A DNA stretch of 64,000 nt, from assembly GCF_001499655.1 (NCBI RefSeq), contig NZ_LN879502.1, positions 1,922,001 through 1,986,000 on the forward strand, in the 5' to 3' direction. Shown here piece after piece: positions 49,784 to 57,666 of the stretch. The notes under the pieces were generated by a model. The model was not told the origin of the DNA. It worked only from the letters and a program-made list of their open reading frames with translations, and did no database searches. Numbering within the stretch: the stretch's first letter is position 1; each line of letters opens with the position of its first letter. The DNA comes from Candidatus Protochlamydia naegleriophila (GTDB lineage Bacteria; Chlamydiota; Chlamydiia; Chlamydiales; Parachlamydiaceae). The position numbers and the translations under genes are program-made.

Positions 49784-50176
49784 ATGACAAACATCTATAT
49801 TCCAAAGATCGATGATTTATCAACGACGCTCATTCTCACGGCAGGAGCCGGCTATTTCATCCATAAGCTTCCCTCTTCTTTTAACTTTGCAAAAATTTTC
49901 TTAGTTCAGATTATTGCCGACAATATTTTATTTCAGATGGTCAATCTGACTTTTAATCGTTCCCAGAATAGGCGAACAAGCGAGTGGATTTATACAGGCA
50001 TGAATTTCGCCGTTTCGTTGGCAACTTCGGTTGCACTGCATCAGCTCAATGCGCTTCGGCCAATTGGCATTGCAGGATTTACCATTCTCAACTTCATCGT
50101 CTTCGCGAGCCGCATGAGTTCCATCTATCAAGAGCAAGGGTATAGGCGCATACAAAACCCAATCATTGCCATTTAA
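49784..50176 (+). CDS. small membrane protein
   Basis: The product has about 130 residues with four weakly hydrophobic helices and a basic middle (FNRSQNRRTSEW). AGGA 5 bases before the ATG at 49784 decides the start over the ATG at 49778. I recognise no family. The gene downstream (50232) has similar length, a similar helix layout and a similar basic tail, so both may belong to one lineage-specific family. Confidence 0.65.
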   Translation: MTNIYIPKIDDLSTTLILTAGAGYFIHKLPSSFNFAKIFLVQIIADNILFQMVNLTFNRSQNRRTSEWIYTGMNFAVSLATSVALHQLNALRPIGIAGFTILNFIVFASRMSSIYQEQGYRRIQNPIIAI

Positions 50177-50231
50177 TTAGTAATTACTAATAATACAAGT
50201 CTCACAATTCACAAATATAAGGAATTTCTAA

Positions 50232-50591
50232 ATGTTAGGGCCATTAAAACATGCAACTATCAACGTAGCTGTTAATGCAAGCTTAAGCTTGGCTTACGCT
50301 AAAATCTACGAATTAAATCCGGCCCTGGTTGCGAAGGCTGTTGTGATTAAAACAATTTACAGCCATATAATGCTAAACCTTTCTAACTTTCCCATCTTAA
50401 GAGATGCTCCACGATTTACACGCATAGTTAGAATGGTTGCAAGCGTTGCTGGCAATGTGGTTGCAATCACTGCATTCAGACATTTCAATATTATAGCTAA
50501 TCGCGGAACAGCTGTATTTGGAACTTTGGCCTTAATTAACATTGTAGCACTGGTGCGCAAAGAGCGCCAACTGCGCGCATATGGCATGTAA
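50232..50591 (+). CDS. small membrane protein
   Basis: A 119-residue protein with about three to four hydrophobic helices (LKHATINVAVNASLSLAYAKI, VVIKTIYSHIMLNL, MVASVAGNVVAITAF, GTLALINIVALV) and a basic tail (RKERQLRAYGM). AAGGAA lies 8 bases before the ATG. Unknown function. It is paired with the gene at 49784 and ends at a convergent hairpin. Confidence 0.65.
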   Translation: MLGPLKHATINVAVNASLSLAYAKIYELNPALVAKAVVIKTIYSHIMLNLSNFPILRDAPRFTRIVRMVASVAGNVVAITAFRHFNIIANRGTAVFGTLALINIVALVRKERQLRAYGM

Positions 50592-50603
50592 ATAAGCCTG
50601 ATT

Positions 50604-50626
50604 TCTAGCCCTTTATAAGGGCTAGA
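50604..50626. terminator. hairpin between convergent genes
   Basis: A 10-bp perfect stem (TCTAGCCCTT / AAGGGCTAGA) with a 3-base loop, lying between the genes ending at 50591 and 50657. Confidence 0.7.
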
Positions 50627-50656
50627 GGTAAGCCATATTTAAACCTTTCAAGCCAG

Positions 50657-52468
50657 CTATGCCATTTTCATCCCTTGCACAGCTTCGGCTAAATAGTTAT
50701 ACGTATCCCCGGAAAACAACATCAATGCCCAATTCCTTTCAGCAATTGTCGTTCCCGGTCTTTTCCTCGTCGAGTCATTGTAGATCCCGTTGGCACCTAT
50801 TGAAAATCCTAAGGTTCCATAAGCCAAATAACTAAAAAACAACTTCAACTCGTCATTTTTGACAAGCGACTGATCATCAATGGCAATCTTATTAATGATA
50901 TACTGGAATGTCAGCATAGACCAGTCGGGGTATTGATGAAGATAAAAGTAAAAGGTATTGATGGCGCGCATATGAAGCTTTCGGTAGGTTCGATTAAGAG
51001 GATTTTCAATCCGGTCTAGCGCATGCTGATACCGAAGCGCAGGCGAAAAATAGTTGTCGGCCAATCTTCCTATATAACGGCCAGCTAAAACCGATCCAAA
51101 AAGACTGAGAAGAGCCCCATGCTCCGCCGGATGACTAGTTGTTAAAATGGCGGCAGAAAACCAGGCATAAAATCCGGCAGCCCAAAATACGTTTGCCACT
51201 CTGCGCACTTTTGTTGCCAAGGCGAGCCGATGATGGAGATCGAATGAAACACCTCTGATTTCTTCTAGCTGATTGCGCCCCACAATCTGAATTTGCTCCG
51301 TCTCCAAATCGACGTGGAATGCACTTCGATCCTCAGAAATGTAGGGAAGCACTTCAAATTTCCATTGTTCTAAAAAGGCTTTATAGCCTTGTGCGGCGCC
51401 AGTCAGCGCATACGTTGCCGGATGGAAAACAATGAGAGGCAGTGCTGACACAAGAGGATGGGCAATGTTGCTCAAGTTGGCAGCCAATCGAATCACTTTT
51501 AAAGACACAGGAGGAATCCTGCGATGGTTCTTAACCACCAGGTTTTCCCAAGTTGTAAATAACTTTCGGGTTGCAAGGCTTCCCAAAAGATGCCCTCCGA
51601 AAAACCAACCAAGATCTTTAAAAACCTCAAAGCTCTTATTGTGGCTGTTGTAAGCAATGATTAATAAACTACAAGAAGCCGAAGCTTTTGCAAGCTGACT
51701 CAAGATAGTCGTTACTTTATTGGACAAGGAGCCTTGCAAAAAAGGGGTGAGAGGCAGTTTGTGGTGCCTTATGCGCCTCTCTCGTGCAACCTCTACATTG
51801 ACCGATGGCGATGTGCCATAATTTCTGCCTCTTAACTCGTTATTCGTGCCTCGAACGATTGGAAACAATTTTTCCTCGTCCAGCTGCTGGTTTCTGAATG
51901 TTTCAGTGATACGGTGAGCCATATAGTAAGCGGACAGTGAAACGAAAATAGCCTCCATCGATTTATGAGCGGCCACATCGTCATCATTTAGATTCAATGT
52001 CACTTGAGTTAGGCCCCAGTATATTTCGAGGGAATAACCCACGAGCAACTGGTTGACAAAATTAACAAATTTGGTTGGCAAACTAAGCTCTGGCCAAAAG
52101 GAAAGGGCACTTCCCAACCCAATGGCTCCCAAAGGATAAAGAATTTGCTCCGAAGAGGAGCCGGCAAAAACGCCCATCGCGACACAGCTTGCGACTGCAG
52201 TGCCTGGCAAGACAACCATTTGAACGGCTCGGCGGCAAGCCCAGCCAGTCCGAGACTGGCATGTAGGCGACTCATTTTCAACTTGGGGCGGCCTAAAAAA
52301 AGCAATCGTAGCCTCTACGCATGAGTTCCAGCAACTGGCAGCCCAAGCCCTCACTTTTTCTGTCGTACTGATTGTTCTATGCGGGGTCGGTGAGTCATCG
52401 CTTATATAGATCGCTTCCAATGGCTGGTGAGATTGATATCCAAAATAATTCCGAATAGATGTAAACAT
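50657..52468 (-). CDS. large multi-spanning membrane protein, unknown
   Basis: The protein has 603 residues with a polar head of about 75 residues, then groups of hydrophobic helices near 80-155, 175-195, 255-330 and 345-365 and a further pair near 430-475. The C-terminal 130 residues are mixed, with YFYLHQYPDWSMLTFQYIINKIA. I recognise no family. Size and layout recall lineage-specific chlamydial membrane proteins. It opens the accessory block of 50-60 kb. Confidence 0.65.
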   Translation of the reverse strand: MFTSIRNYFGYQSHQPLEAIYISDDSPTPHRTISTTEKVRAWAASCWNSCVEATIAFFRPPQVENESPTCQSRTGWACRRAVQMVVLPGTAVASCVAMGVFAGSSSEQILYPLGAIGLGSALSFWPELSLPTKFVNFVNQLLVGYSLEIYWGLTQVTLNLNDDDVAAHKSMEAIFVSLSAYYMAHRITETFRNQQLDEEKLFPIVRGTNNELRGRNYGTSPSVNVEVARERRIRHHKLPLTPFLQGSLSNKVTTILSQLAKASASCSLLIIAYNSHNKSFEVFKDLGWFFGGHLLGSLATRKLFTTWENLVVKNHRRIPPVSLKVIRLAANLSNIAHPLVSALPLIVFHPATYALTGAAQGYKAFLEQWKFEVLPYISEDRSAFHVDLETEQIQIVGRNQLEEIRGVSFDLHHRLALATKVRRVANVFWAAGFYAWFSAAILTTSHPAEHGALLSLFGSVLAGRYIGRLADNYFSPALRYQHALDRIENPLNRTYRKLHMRAINTFYFYLHQYPDWSMLTFQYIINKIAIDDQSLVKNDELKLFFSYLAYGTLGFSIGANGIYNDSTRKRPGTTIAERNWALMLFSGDTYNYLAEAVQGMKMA

Positions 52469-52556
52469 AGCTCGCCCTTTTTTTTAAAAAAAGAATAGTG
52501 TTTTACTCAAAGCTTCGTATACTTTGCAATAGAAGTTATCAAACACTGGAGAAGAC

Positions 52557-52727
52557 ATGCGACACTATTCATTTATGCTATGTTGTGCGTTGATTTTTGC
52601 ATCCCCTCTTTCTGCCATTCACTTCGGTCCGACACCTCATCATGGACCTCGTCTTTCGGCAGAGGAAGAAGCCTGTTTCGATGAAGATGACAATAGCCAC
52701 TACGAAAAAGAACTCGAACAAGGATAA
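52557..52727 (+). CDS. small exported acidic protein, 56 residues
   Basis: A short gene with GGAGAAG just before the ATG. It has a clear signal peptide (MRHYSFMLCCALIFASPLSA) and a mature peptide of about 36 residues, IHFGPTPHHGPRLSAEEEAC and then an Asp/Glu-rich end with a second His. A good 14-bp hairpin follows 9 bases after the stop, so the gene is framed like a real transcript. Function unknown. The His-rich head and acidic tail could bind metal (speculation). Confidence 0.6.
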   Translation: MRHYSFMLCCALIFASPLSAIHFGPTPHHGPRLSAEEEACFDEDDNSHYEKELEQG

Positions 52728-52735
52728 TCTAGCAA

Positions 52736-52768
52736 AAGTAGCCCTTTAGCTTGACTAAAGGGCTACTT
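52736..52768 (+). terminator. hairpin after the 56-residue gene
   Basis: A perfect 14-bp stem (AAGTAGCCCTTTAG and its complement) with a 5-base loop, 9 bases after the stop codon. No long T-run follows. Confidence 0.65.
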
Positions 52769-53035
52769 GGCTGATCTTAAAGCCTGCAGTGACAAGCGAA
52801 AAGTAAAAAACATCAGGAAAAATCAAAAAAAACAGACGTGAGCTCGGAAAGAGGATTAGCGATCAATCGGTTTACGATCATCTTTCAGCAGATAGTATTC
52901 AAGGAATACGCAAATCGCTCTCACTCTAATTTCAAGAAAGACGATAACATTCGAGCTATCTCAGATTAACTTTGGTTGATTATAGAGGCTATAGATTTGA
53001 TAGGCTAGTCTCTCTTGTCATTAAGGCGCTAATCA
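52769..53035. other. intergenic stretch without recognised gene
   Basis: Only short frames are seen. One on the minus strand around 52865-52955 gives a sensible-looking 34-codon peptide after a stop (NVIVFLEIRVRAICVFLEYY). It has no start codon or ribosome binding site and could be debris. Confidence 0.35.
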
Positions 53036-53056
53036 CTCTGCCTTTTCAAGGCAGAG
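53036..53056 (-). terminator. terminator of the coiled-coil protein gene
   Basis: A 9-bp perfect stem (CTCTGCCTT / AAGGCAGAG) with a 3-base loop, 15 bases beyond the stop codon of the gene at 53072. Confidence 0.65.
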
Positions 53057-53071
53057 CGATTAATTATTGGA

Positions 53072-54412
53072 TTATAACATTCTTCTTATGAATAAATAGC
53101 CGGCCACAGAAGTCGCCACAAAAGTAAAAGGAATTCCCGTCATTACCAATGCACATCCTGAAAGAATGGATAATGCAGCTAATTCTAGATTGATTCGATC
53201 AAAAAGAACAGATACGTTTCGAAAAACATAAGAGCAAGCAACCCTTGGAAATTGAAGAATGCTCTTCCCAATATTCGAAATAGCTTCAATGGTTTTCCAA
53301 CCTAGGTTGGTGAAGTTTTCCCAAATAAAAGTGGATGCTTCTTTAATAGACTCTTTAATAGTGCCCATAATTGTAGCTTTGATTAGAGAAGGCAATCCCT
53401 TAAGTTGTCCTTGAAAAGTTGAAATAGTTTCTCGCATCTTTTGGAGAGATAGTATTCCTCCATATGTTTCGCTTACACTATGAAGTGTTTCTTGAACTTT
53501 TGTGTTAAAATTAGATGAAACCTCAGTTAACCCATTTTCTAAATTGGATATTACATACAGATGCGGATATTCCAATTGTTCCTGGGATTTTATGCCTTCG
53601 TATGTTCGCTCTACATCTAATAGCCGATCGGTTAACTCATGAACAAGTTCAACTTGCTCCAATTGAACCTGAGAAAGACTAAGTCTTATATCCTCTATCT
53701 GTTCTTCTATTGCCTCATCGACTTGAATTATTGAAGCTACCTGTTGATTAATACTCGTCAAATTCTCAGTTATATCTTGTACTTGCGCTTGAGCTAATTC
53801 AATATCAGCACGTAATTCACCTTGCTGTTTCTCTAAGTCGAGAATGACTTGCTCGCTTCTTTGCATCACTTCATTATAATGCTGCATAAATAAATTATCT
53901 TCCCTTCGAATTTCAAGAAGCCTATCATTGCGATTTTGAGGTAACAATTGATCCTCTAAATTAGGATCAGGAATTAAAAATAAGCTTTCATTGCTATTAG
54001 GAGTTTCACTCTGAACTTGATCAGCTGTTTCATCTATTTGAATGGCCTCCTCTAACTGCACTATTTTAATTCCATTTTGAAAAGTTTTTGATTTCTCTTC
54101 AGAAAACGGAAGAATTTCATCGCCAAAACGCTGGCGAATGATTCTTAAAGCTTCAGCTGAGCCTGTGTCATCTAAATCTTCTTCCCCATTTGAAAAATTA
54201 ATTTGAGATACTTGGGTTATCCCCTCCCATATACGCTGCATAAGAGGCAACTCTTGAGATGGTGCACGATCAGGAAAAGTATAAACAGGCGCTTTTTCTC
54301 CGATTGCACAGTCTTCTGATTGTAGAGTTCGTGAGTCATTCAAAGCGTCATCAACAATTTGCTGGAGTTCAAACAATAACACCGAACGGTGATTGGATAT
54401 ATAAGTAGTCAT
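53072..54412 (-). CDS. coiled-coil protein with C-terminal hydrophobic hairpin, Inc-like
   Basis: The 446-residue protein has an acidic N-terminal third (many Glu/Asp/Gln, no signal peptide) and a long coiled coil (about 170-320, EVMQRSEQVILDLEKQQGELRADIELAQAQVQDI and on). An amphipathic region follows (IKATIMGTIKESIKEAS), and two hydrophobic segments close to the end (about 405-440) form a bilobed hairpin. A bilobed hydrophobic domain without signal peptide is the known hallmark of chlamydial inclusion-membrane proteins secreted by type III secretion. The gene lies downstream of three U-box genes on the same strand, with a 260-base gap. Confidence 0.7.
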   Translation of the reverse strand: MTTYISNHRSVLLFELQQIVDDALNDSRTLQSEDCAIGEKAPVYTFPDRAPSQELPLMQRIWEGITQVSQINFSNGEEDLDDTGSAEALRIIRQRFGDEILPFSEEKSKTFQNGIKIVQLEEAIQIDETADQVQSETPNSNESLFLIPDPNLEDQLLPQNRNDRLLEIRREDNLFMQHYNEVMQRSEQVILDLEKQQGELRADIELAQAQVQDITENLTSINQQVASIIQVDEAIEEQIEDIRLSLSQVQLEQVELVHELTDRLLDVERTYEGIKSQEQLEYPHLYVISNLENGLTEVSSNFNTKVQETLHSVSETYGGILSLQKMRETISTFQGQLKGLPSLIKATIMGTIKESIKEASTFIWENFTNLGWKTIEAISNIGKSILQFPRVACSYVFRNVSVLFDRINLELAALSILSGCALVMTGIPFTFVATSVAGYLFIRRML

Positions 54413-54633
54413 TTCCTTCTCCTCAATTCTTTCTGTATTTATCTTAGATATTCCTCTTCAGAACGAATAAAATACCCATATCCGATTCGCTCCACTAATT
54501 GATCTAATTGCTTTTTTTTAGATAGACTGGAACATTCTGAAGCTTCTTTTTGTAATAACTTCTCTTAAATTATGATTCTCAGATGAAAGCAAATCCCTCT
54601 CTGTTAAAAGGTTTGCAATTCTCTTTTCTATAG

Positions 54634-55015
54634 TGCAATCATATTCCTAAAGTTAAGTAACCATTAGAAAACCTATAAAAGGCCAACGTTTCTCATTTCT
54701 TGTTCAATCAGTTGGCGCATTTGTAAGTTTTCGCGTACCTCATGGAGGCGAAGAAGCTCTCCATTGACAGGATTTGTTCGATGTCCGCGAAGCCATTCTA
54801 TAATGGCGCTCCTTTCAAACTGATACTTTCTCTCTCCATTGCGATTCGGAGCCGTTACAGGAAAACGCATGGGCATTCCAGTTAAATCACACGTATAGCA
54901 TGCAAAAACAGCATTGCCGCGATGAGCTTCCGGAATTCCTTCATAGTCTATTTGGAATGAAAGCAGATCCGCTGGTCGATTTATTTCGCGCCATGCATCA
55001 ATACCTCCTACGCGG
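54634..55015 (-). repeat. U-box module repeat, copy 1
   Basis: This stretch, coding for the C-terminal U-box module of the gene at 54673-55533 plus about 40 bases of its 3' flank (GCAATCATATTCC), is highly similar to 56476-56855. The coding parts differ at few positions, mostly in third bases, while sequences outside are unrelated. Confidence 0.8.
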
Positions 55016-55533
55016 ACCGTTGGTACACATTTTCTAAATTCTCTATCCATTAAACAAGCAACTTTTTCACTCAACTGAGCTACTTTTGTTAAATACGCAT
55101 TATGTCTTGGCAAAAAGCTTGCAAGTATTATCAGAGCAGCACCTATTGAGATACGCATGAAAGCGGAAAAGGTACAGTAGGCTAATAACAGAATTGCCAA
55201 TGAAACCTCCTCTTTTACTACAATATTTCTGCTTTTCAAAGTTTTGATTGCTACAATAAAAACTGCTATGGGTAGATTGTATTCTAAAAAAATCTGACTC
55301 TGTGTATAGAAATTTCGGCATTGCCTTTTAATAGAGTTAAAATCAAGATGAATCATTCGAAAATATTTAGGCAATATAGGCCTTCGATCAGCTTCTGGCT
55401 CTAAAGGAACTATTTTCCTTAAGAGAACAGTCCCTAAATAAGCCGTCAGAGCATAGATTGGCGGTTTCCATAGATCTTGAACGGGAATATCGTGAATGAT
55501 AGGAAGCCGGGCCGTTATACCTATAAAATTCAT
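54673..55533 (-). CDS. membrane-anchored U-box protein, candidate E3 ubiquitin ligase
   Basis: The product has 286 residues. The N-terminal half holds hydrophobic segments (about 24-42, 86-101 and 110-143, the last long enough for a hairpin) and no signal peptide. The last 75 residues form a U-box-like domain: CDLTGMPMRFPVTAPNRNGERKYQFERSAIIEWLRGHRTNPVNGELL then LHEVRENLQMRQLIEQEM. This matches the U-box pattern D-x-x-T/G, P-V, ER-x-AI-x-x-WL, x-P, followed by the N-x-x-L-R-x-x-I-x-x helix. U-box proteins bind an E2 enzyme and transfer ubiquitin. Bacteria have no ubiquitin, so a host target after secretion is inferred. Neighbours at 55550 and 56509 are related. Confidence 0.8.
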   Translation of the reverse strand: MNFIGITARLPIIHDIPVQDLWKPPIYALTAYLGTVLLRKIVPLEPEADRRPILPKYFRMIHLDFNSIKRQCRNFYTQSQIFLEYNLPIAVFIVAIKTLKSRNIVVKEEVSLAILLLAYCTFSAFMRISIGAALIILASFLPRHNAYLTKVAQLSEKVACLMDREFRKCVPTVRVGGIDAWREINRPADLLSFQIDYEGIPEAHRGNAVFACYTCDLTGMPMRFPVTAPNRNGERKYQFERSAIIEWLRGHRTNPVNGELLRLHEVRENLQMRQLIEQEMRNVGLL

Positions 55534-55549
55534 CTTGTAATCTCCATCA

Positions 55550-56440
55550 TTATTCTATTTGCAATCGTTGCATTTCTAGTTCAATAATCCGTCTTATACC
55601 CAAATGCTCTCTAACCTGGTCAAACTCCACTGCTATCTGTGTATTGGGATAGTTAAAAATATCCCTTGTTAGACAATCCACTAGCATGCTACGTTCAAAA
55701 AGTTTCATAGGCTGCATGGGATTTCCATCATCATCAACGACGATAACAGGATATCTAATAGGATATCGACTCAATCGGCACTTAAAATGCCTGAATACGT
55801 GATTTCTCTTATGTTCCTCAGGAATAAGACGATATCCCTTGTGCGTGAGTATTGGGCTCAAATCAAGAGGAATGGTGTCTAACCGATAAGCAGAGAAAAA
55901 GTAATCATACTGGAAAAAGCAAAAATCCTTGATTCCTTCCCTTAGGATATGCGGATGTTGCAAGCATTTCATAATAGCCGGCAACTCTTCACAAAAATCT
56001 ATAACTGCGGCTATGTATTGAGATTTTTCAATACCTACTAGGTCAGATACTTGCAAGCCATTAACAACTAGATGAGAGGCCTCAAAAAGGATTTCTTTTA
56101 GAGAAAAATCGGTCCGCTCTCTGTAGTTTTGGAATATCTTATTCGAAAACAATAAAATGCGTGCAGTGAGCTCTTTTTGCAAAAGAGCTTTTAATTTCTC
56201 TTTTTGTTGTACGCTTAAACTTTCAGAACCTGCTGATGCAAGCATTCTCTGAACAATTAAGACAATGGAAGTACTTTTAAGCACAACACCCGTCGCTTGA
56301 AATCCTAAATTAAAACGATCATCCGCAGTTACATTGTCCTTATGCCAATAATCACTAATTGTTTGTTTTAATTTAGGAATGTCTTTTGCCAACGAACAGG
56401 CATTAGAAACTACATCAATACCCGCACAAAGATAATTCAT
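55550..56440 (-). CDS. diverged U-box-like protein
   Basis: A 296-residue protein. Its last 80 residues align with the U-box modules of its neighbours at low identity: RLIPEEHKRNHVFRHFKCRLSRYPIRYPVIV, an insertion DDDGNPMQPM, FERSMLVDCL, then a different stretch and VREHLGIRRIIELEMQRLQIE. The Trp of the EWL motif is Cys (DCL), and the Asn-Pro segment is changed, so E2 binding may be altered or lost. The N-terminal 215 residues are helical, with one hydrophobic stretch (about 44-66) and no similarity to the neighbours. It lies 16 bases before the 54673 gene, so both are probably co-transcribed. Confidence 0.7.
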   Translation of the reverse strand: MNYLCAGIDVVSNACSLAKDIPKLKQTISDYWHKDNVTADDRFNLGFQATGVVLKSTSIVLIVQRMLASAGSESLSVQQKEKLKALLQKELTARILLFSNKIFQNYRERTDFSLKEILFEASHLVVNGLQVSDLVGIEKSQYIAAVIDFCEELPAIMKCLQHPHILREGIKDFCFFQYDYFFSAYRLDTIPLDLSPILTHKGYRLIPEEHKRNHVFRHFKCRLSRYPIRYPVIVVDDDGNPMQPMKLFERSMLVDCLTRDIFNYPNTQIAVEFDQVREHLGIRRIIELEMQRLQIE

Positions 56441-56475
56441 AGCTCACCATTTCCCAAATAAATTAAATAACTACT

Positions 56476-56855
56476 GCAATCATATTCCCAAACTTAAGTG
56501 ACCAAAAACTATAAAATGCCCACGTTTGTCATTTCTTGTTCGATTAGCTGACGCATTTGTAAGTTTTCACGTAGCTCATGGAGACGAAGAGGCACTCCAT
56601 TGACTGGATTTGTTCGATGCCCACGAAGCCATTCTATAATGGCGCTCCTTTCAAAATGATGATTTCTCTCTCCATTGTGATTCGGAGCTGTTACAGGAAA
56701 ACGCATGGGCCTTCCAGTTAAATCGCACGTATAGCGTCCAAAAACAGCATTGTCGCGATGAGCTTCGGGAATTCCTTCATAGTTTACTTCGAATGAGATG
56801 TGATTCGCATGTTGCCCATATATTTCGTACCATGCATCAAAACCTCTTACACAGG
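56476..56855 (-). repeat. U-box module repeat, copy 2
   Basis: Counterpart of 54634-55015, including the 3' flank after the stop codon (GCAATCATATTCC, ACTTAAGTGACC). The similarity ends abruptly near 56855, upstream of which the two genes are unrelated. Confidence 0.8.
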
Positions 56856-57342
56856 CATCAACTGTAAGCGCTCCTACTGTCATGACAGGTAAACAGGCCA
56901 CAGATCCAATCATCCTTTGCTCTATGGGGACTTCGCCATTCTTCCTGACAAAACCAATCAATCGCGCAATTGTACATTGATTCCACGTGCTTTTACCTTC
57001 TTCCAATTGATCATGTAAAATAGAAGTACCAAGAGCCATCGCTTGAAGCCTTGCAGACGTAGCTTTATTTTTCTCCAGTTCTTTTTGAATCTTCTCGACA
57101 TCCCCCTGCTTAATTTGTATTTTATGCTCGAGATCAGGAGCCTCCCAATCTTTTTTCGTTACATAAAAATCGAAAGCCACTGTTCCTATTTGGCAAGCTA
57201 CTTTTACCACATCAGAAGCATTAACCACCTGATCTTGATAATTCTCTTGCAACTTTTGAACGTCATCAGCTAAATCTCCTACCTCTCTGCAAAACCAAAG
57301 ACCTCTCATCAGCCAGTAACAACCGTTTTTTATGCTATTCAT
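56509..57342 (-). CDS. U-box protein with a different N-terminus, candidate E3 ubiquitin ligase
   Basis: The product has 277 residues. The last 90 match those of the 54673-55533 protein at 77 positions and include CDLTGRPMRFPVTAPNHNGE, HFERSAIIEWLRGHRTNPVNG and LHELRENLQMRQLIEQEM. The N-terminal part is unrelated: helical, with a coiled coil near 70-100 (LEHKIQIKQGDVEKIQKELEKNKATSARL) and one hydrophobic segment near 143-165. No signal peptide. It is the first gene of a four-gene, same-strand run, with only 68 bases to the next. U-box activity is inferred from sequence; the target is unknown. Confidence 0.8.
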   Translation of the reverse strand: MNSIKNGCYWLMRGLWFCREVGDLADDVQKLQENYQDQVVNASDVVKVACQIGTVAFDFYVTKKDWEAPDLEHKIQIKQGDVEKIQKELEKNKATSARLQAMALGTSILHDQLEEGKSTWNQCTIARLIGFVRKNGEVPIEQRMIGSVACLPVMTVGALTVDACVRGFDAWYEIYGQHANHISFEVNYEGIPEAHRDNAVFGRYTCDLTGRPMRFPVTAPNHNGERNHHFERSAIIEWLRGHRTNPVNGVPLRLHELRENLQMRQLIEQEMTNVGIL

Positions 57343-57666
57343 CCTTTATCCTTATTAATAAAATGAACTAGTCCATTGGTAATAGAGAGAGAAGTCCACT
57401 TCGATCAGTTAAAAAATTAATTCCTAAAAGAAAAAAACAAAGAAAAAAGCTTATAAATTTATCCTTTATTTTTTTAAAAGGTTTTTATTTACCGAATTCA
57501 ATAATCAGTTGTGCCTACCAATAAACTTTCTATTCTTAATCCGCATTAGCTCTTTGCTAGAAAAAGATCGCAAAAAAAATCCTTGTCCTTATATTCTCTG
57601 GCATTCCCATTATCAACTCATCCAATGCAAATTGATGTGTTATAAAATTAAGGTATGGAGTCGATC
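57343..57666. other. divergent promoter region
   Basis: About 320 AT-rich bases between the U-box gene run (minus) and the exported protein gene (plus). TATAAA at 57641-57646 could be the -10 element of the plus-strand gene, giving a very short leader. No coding sequence seen. Confidence 0.45.
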
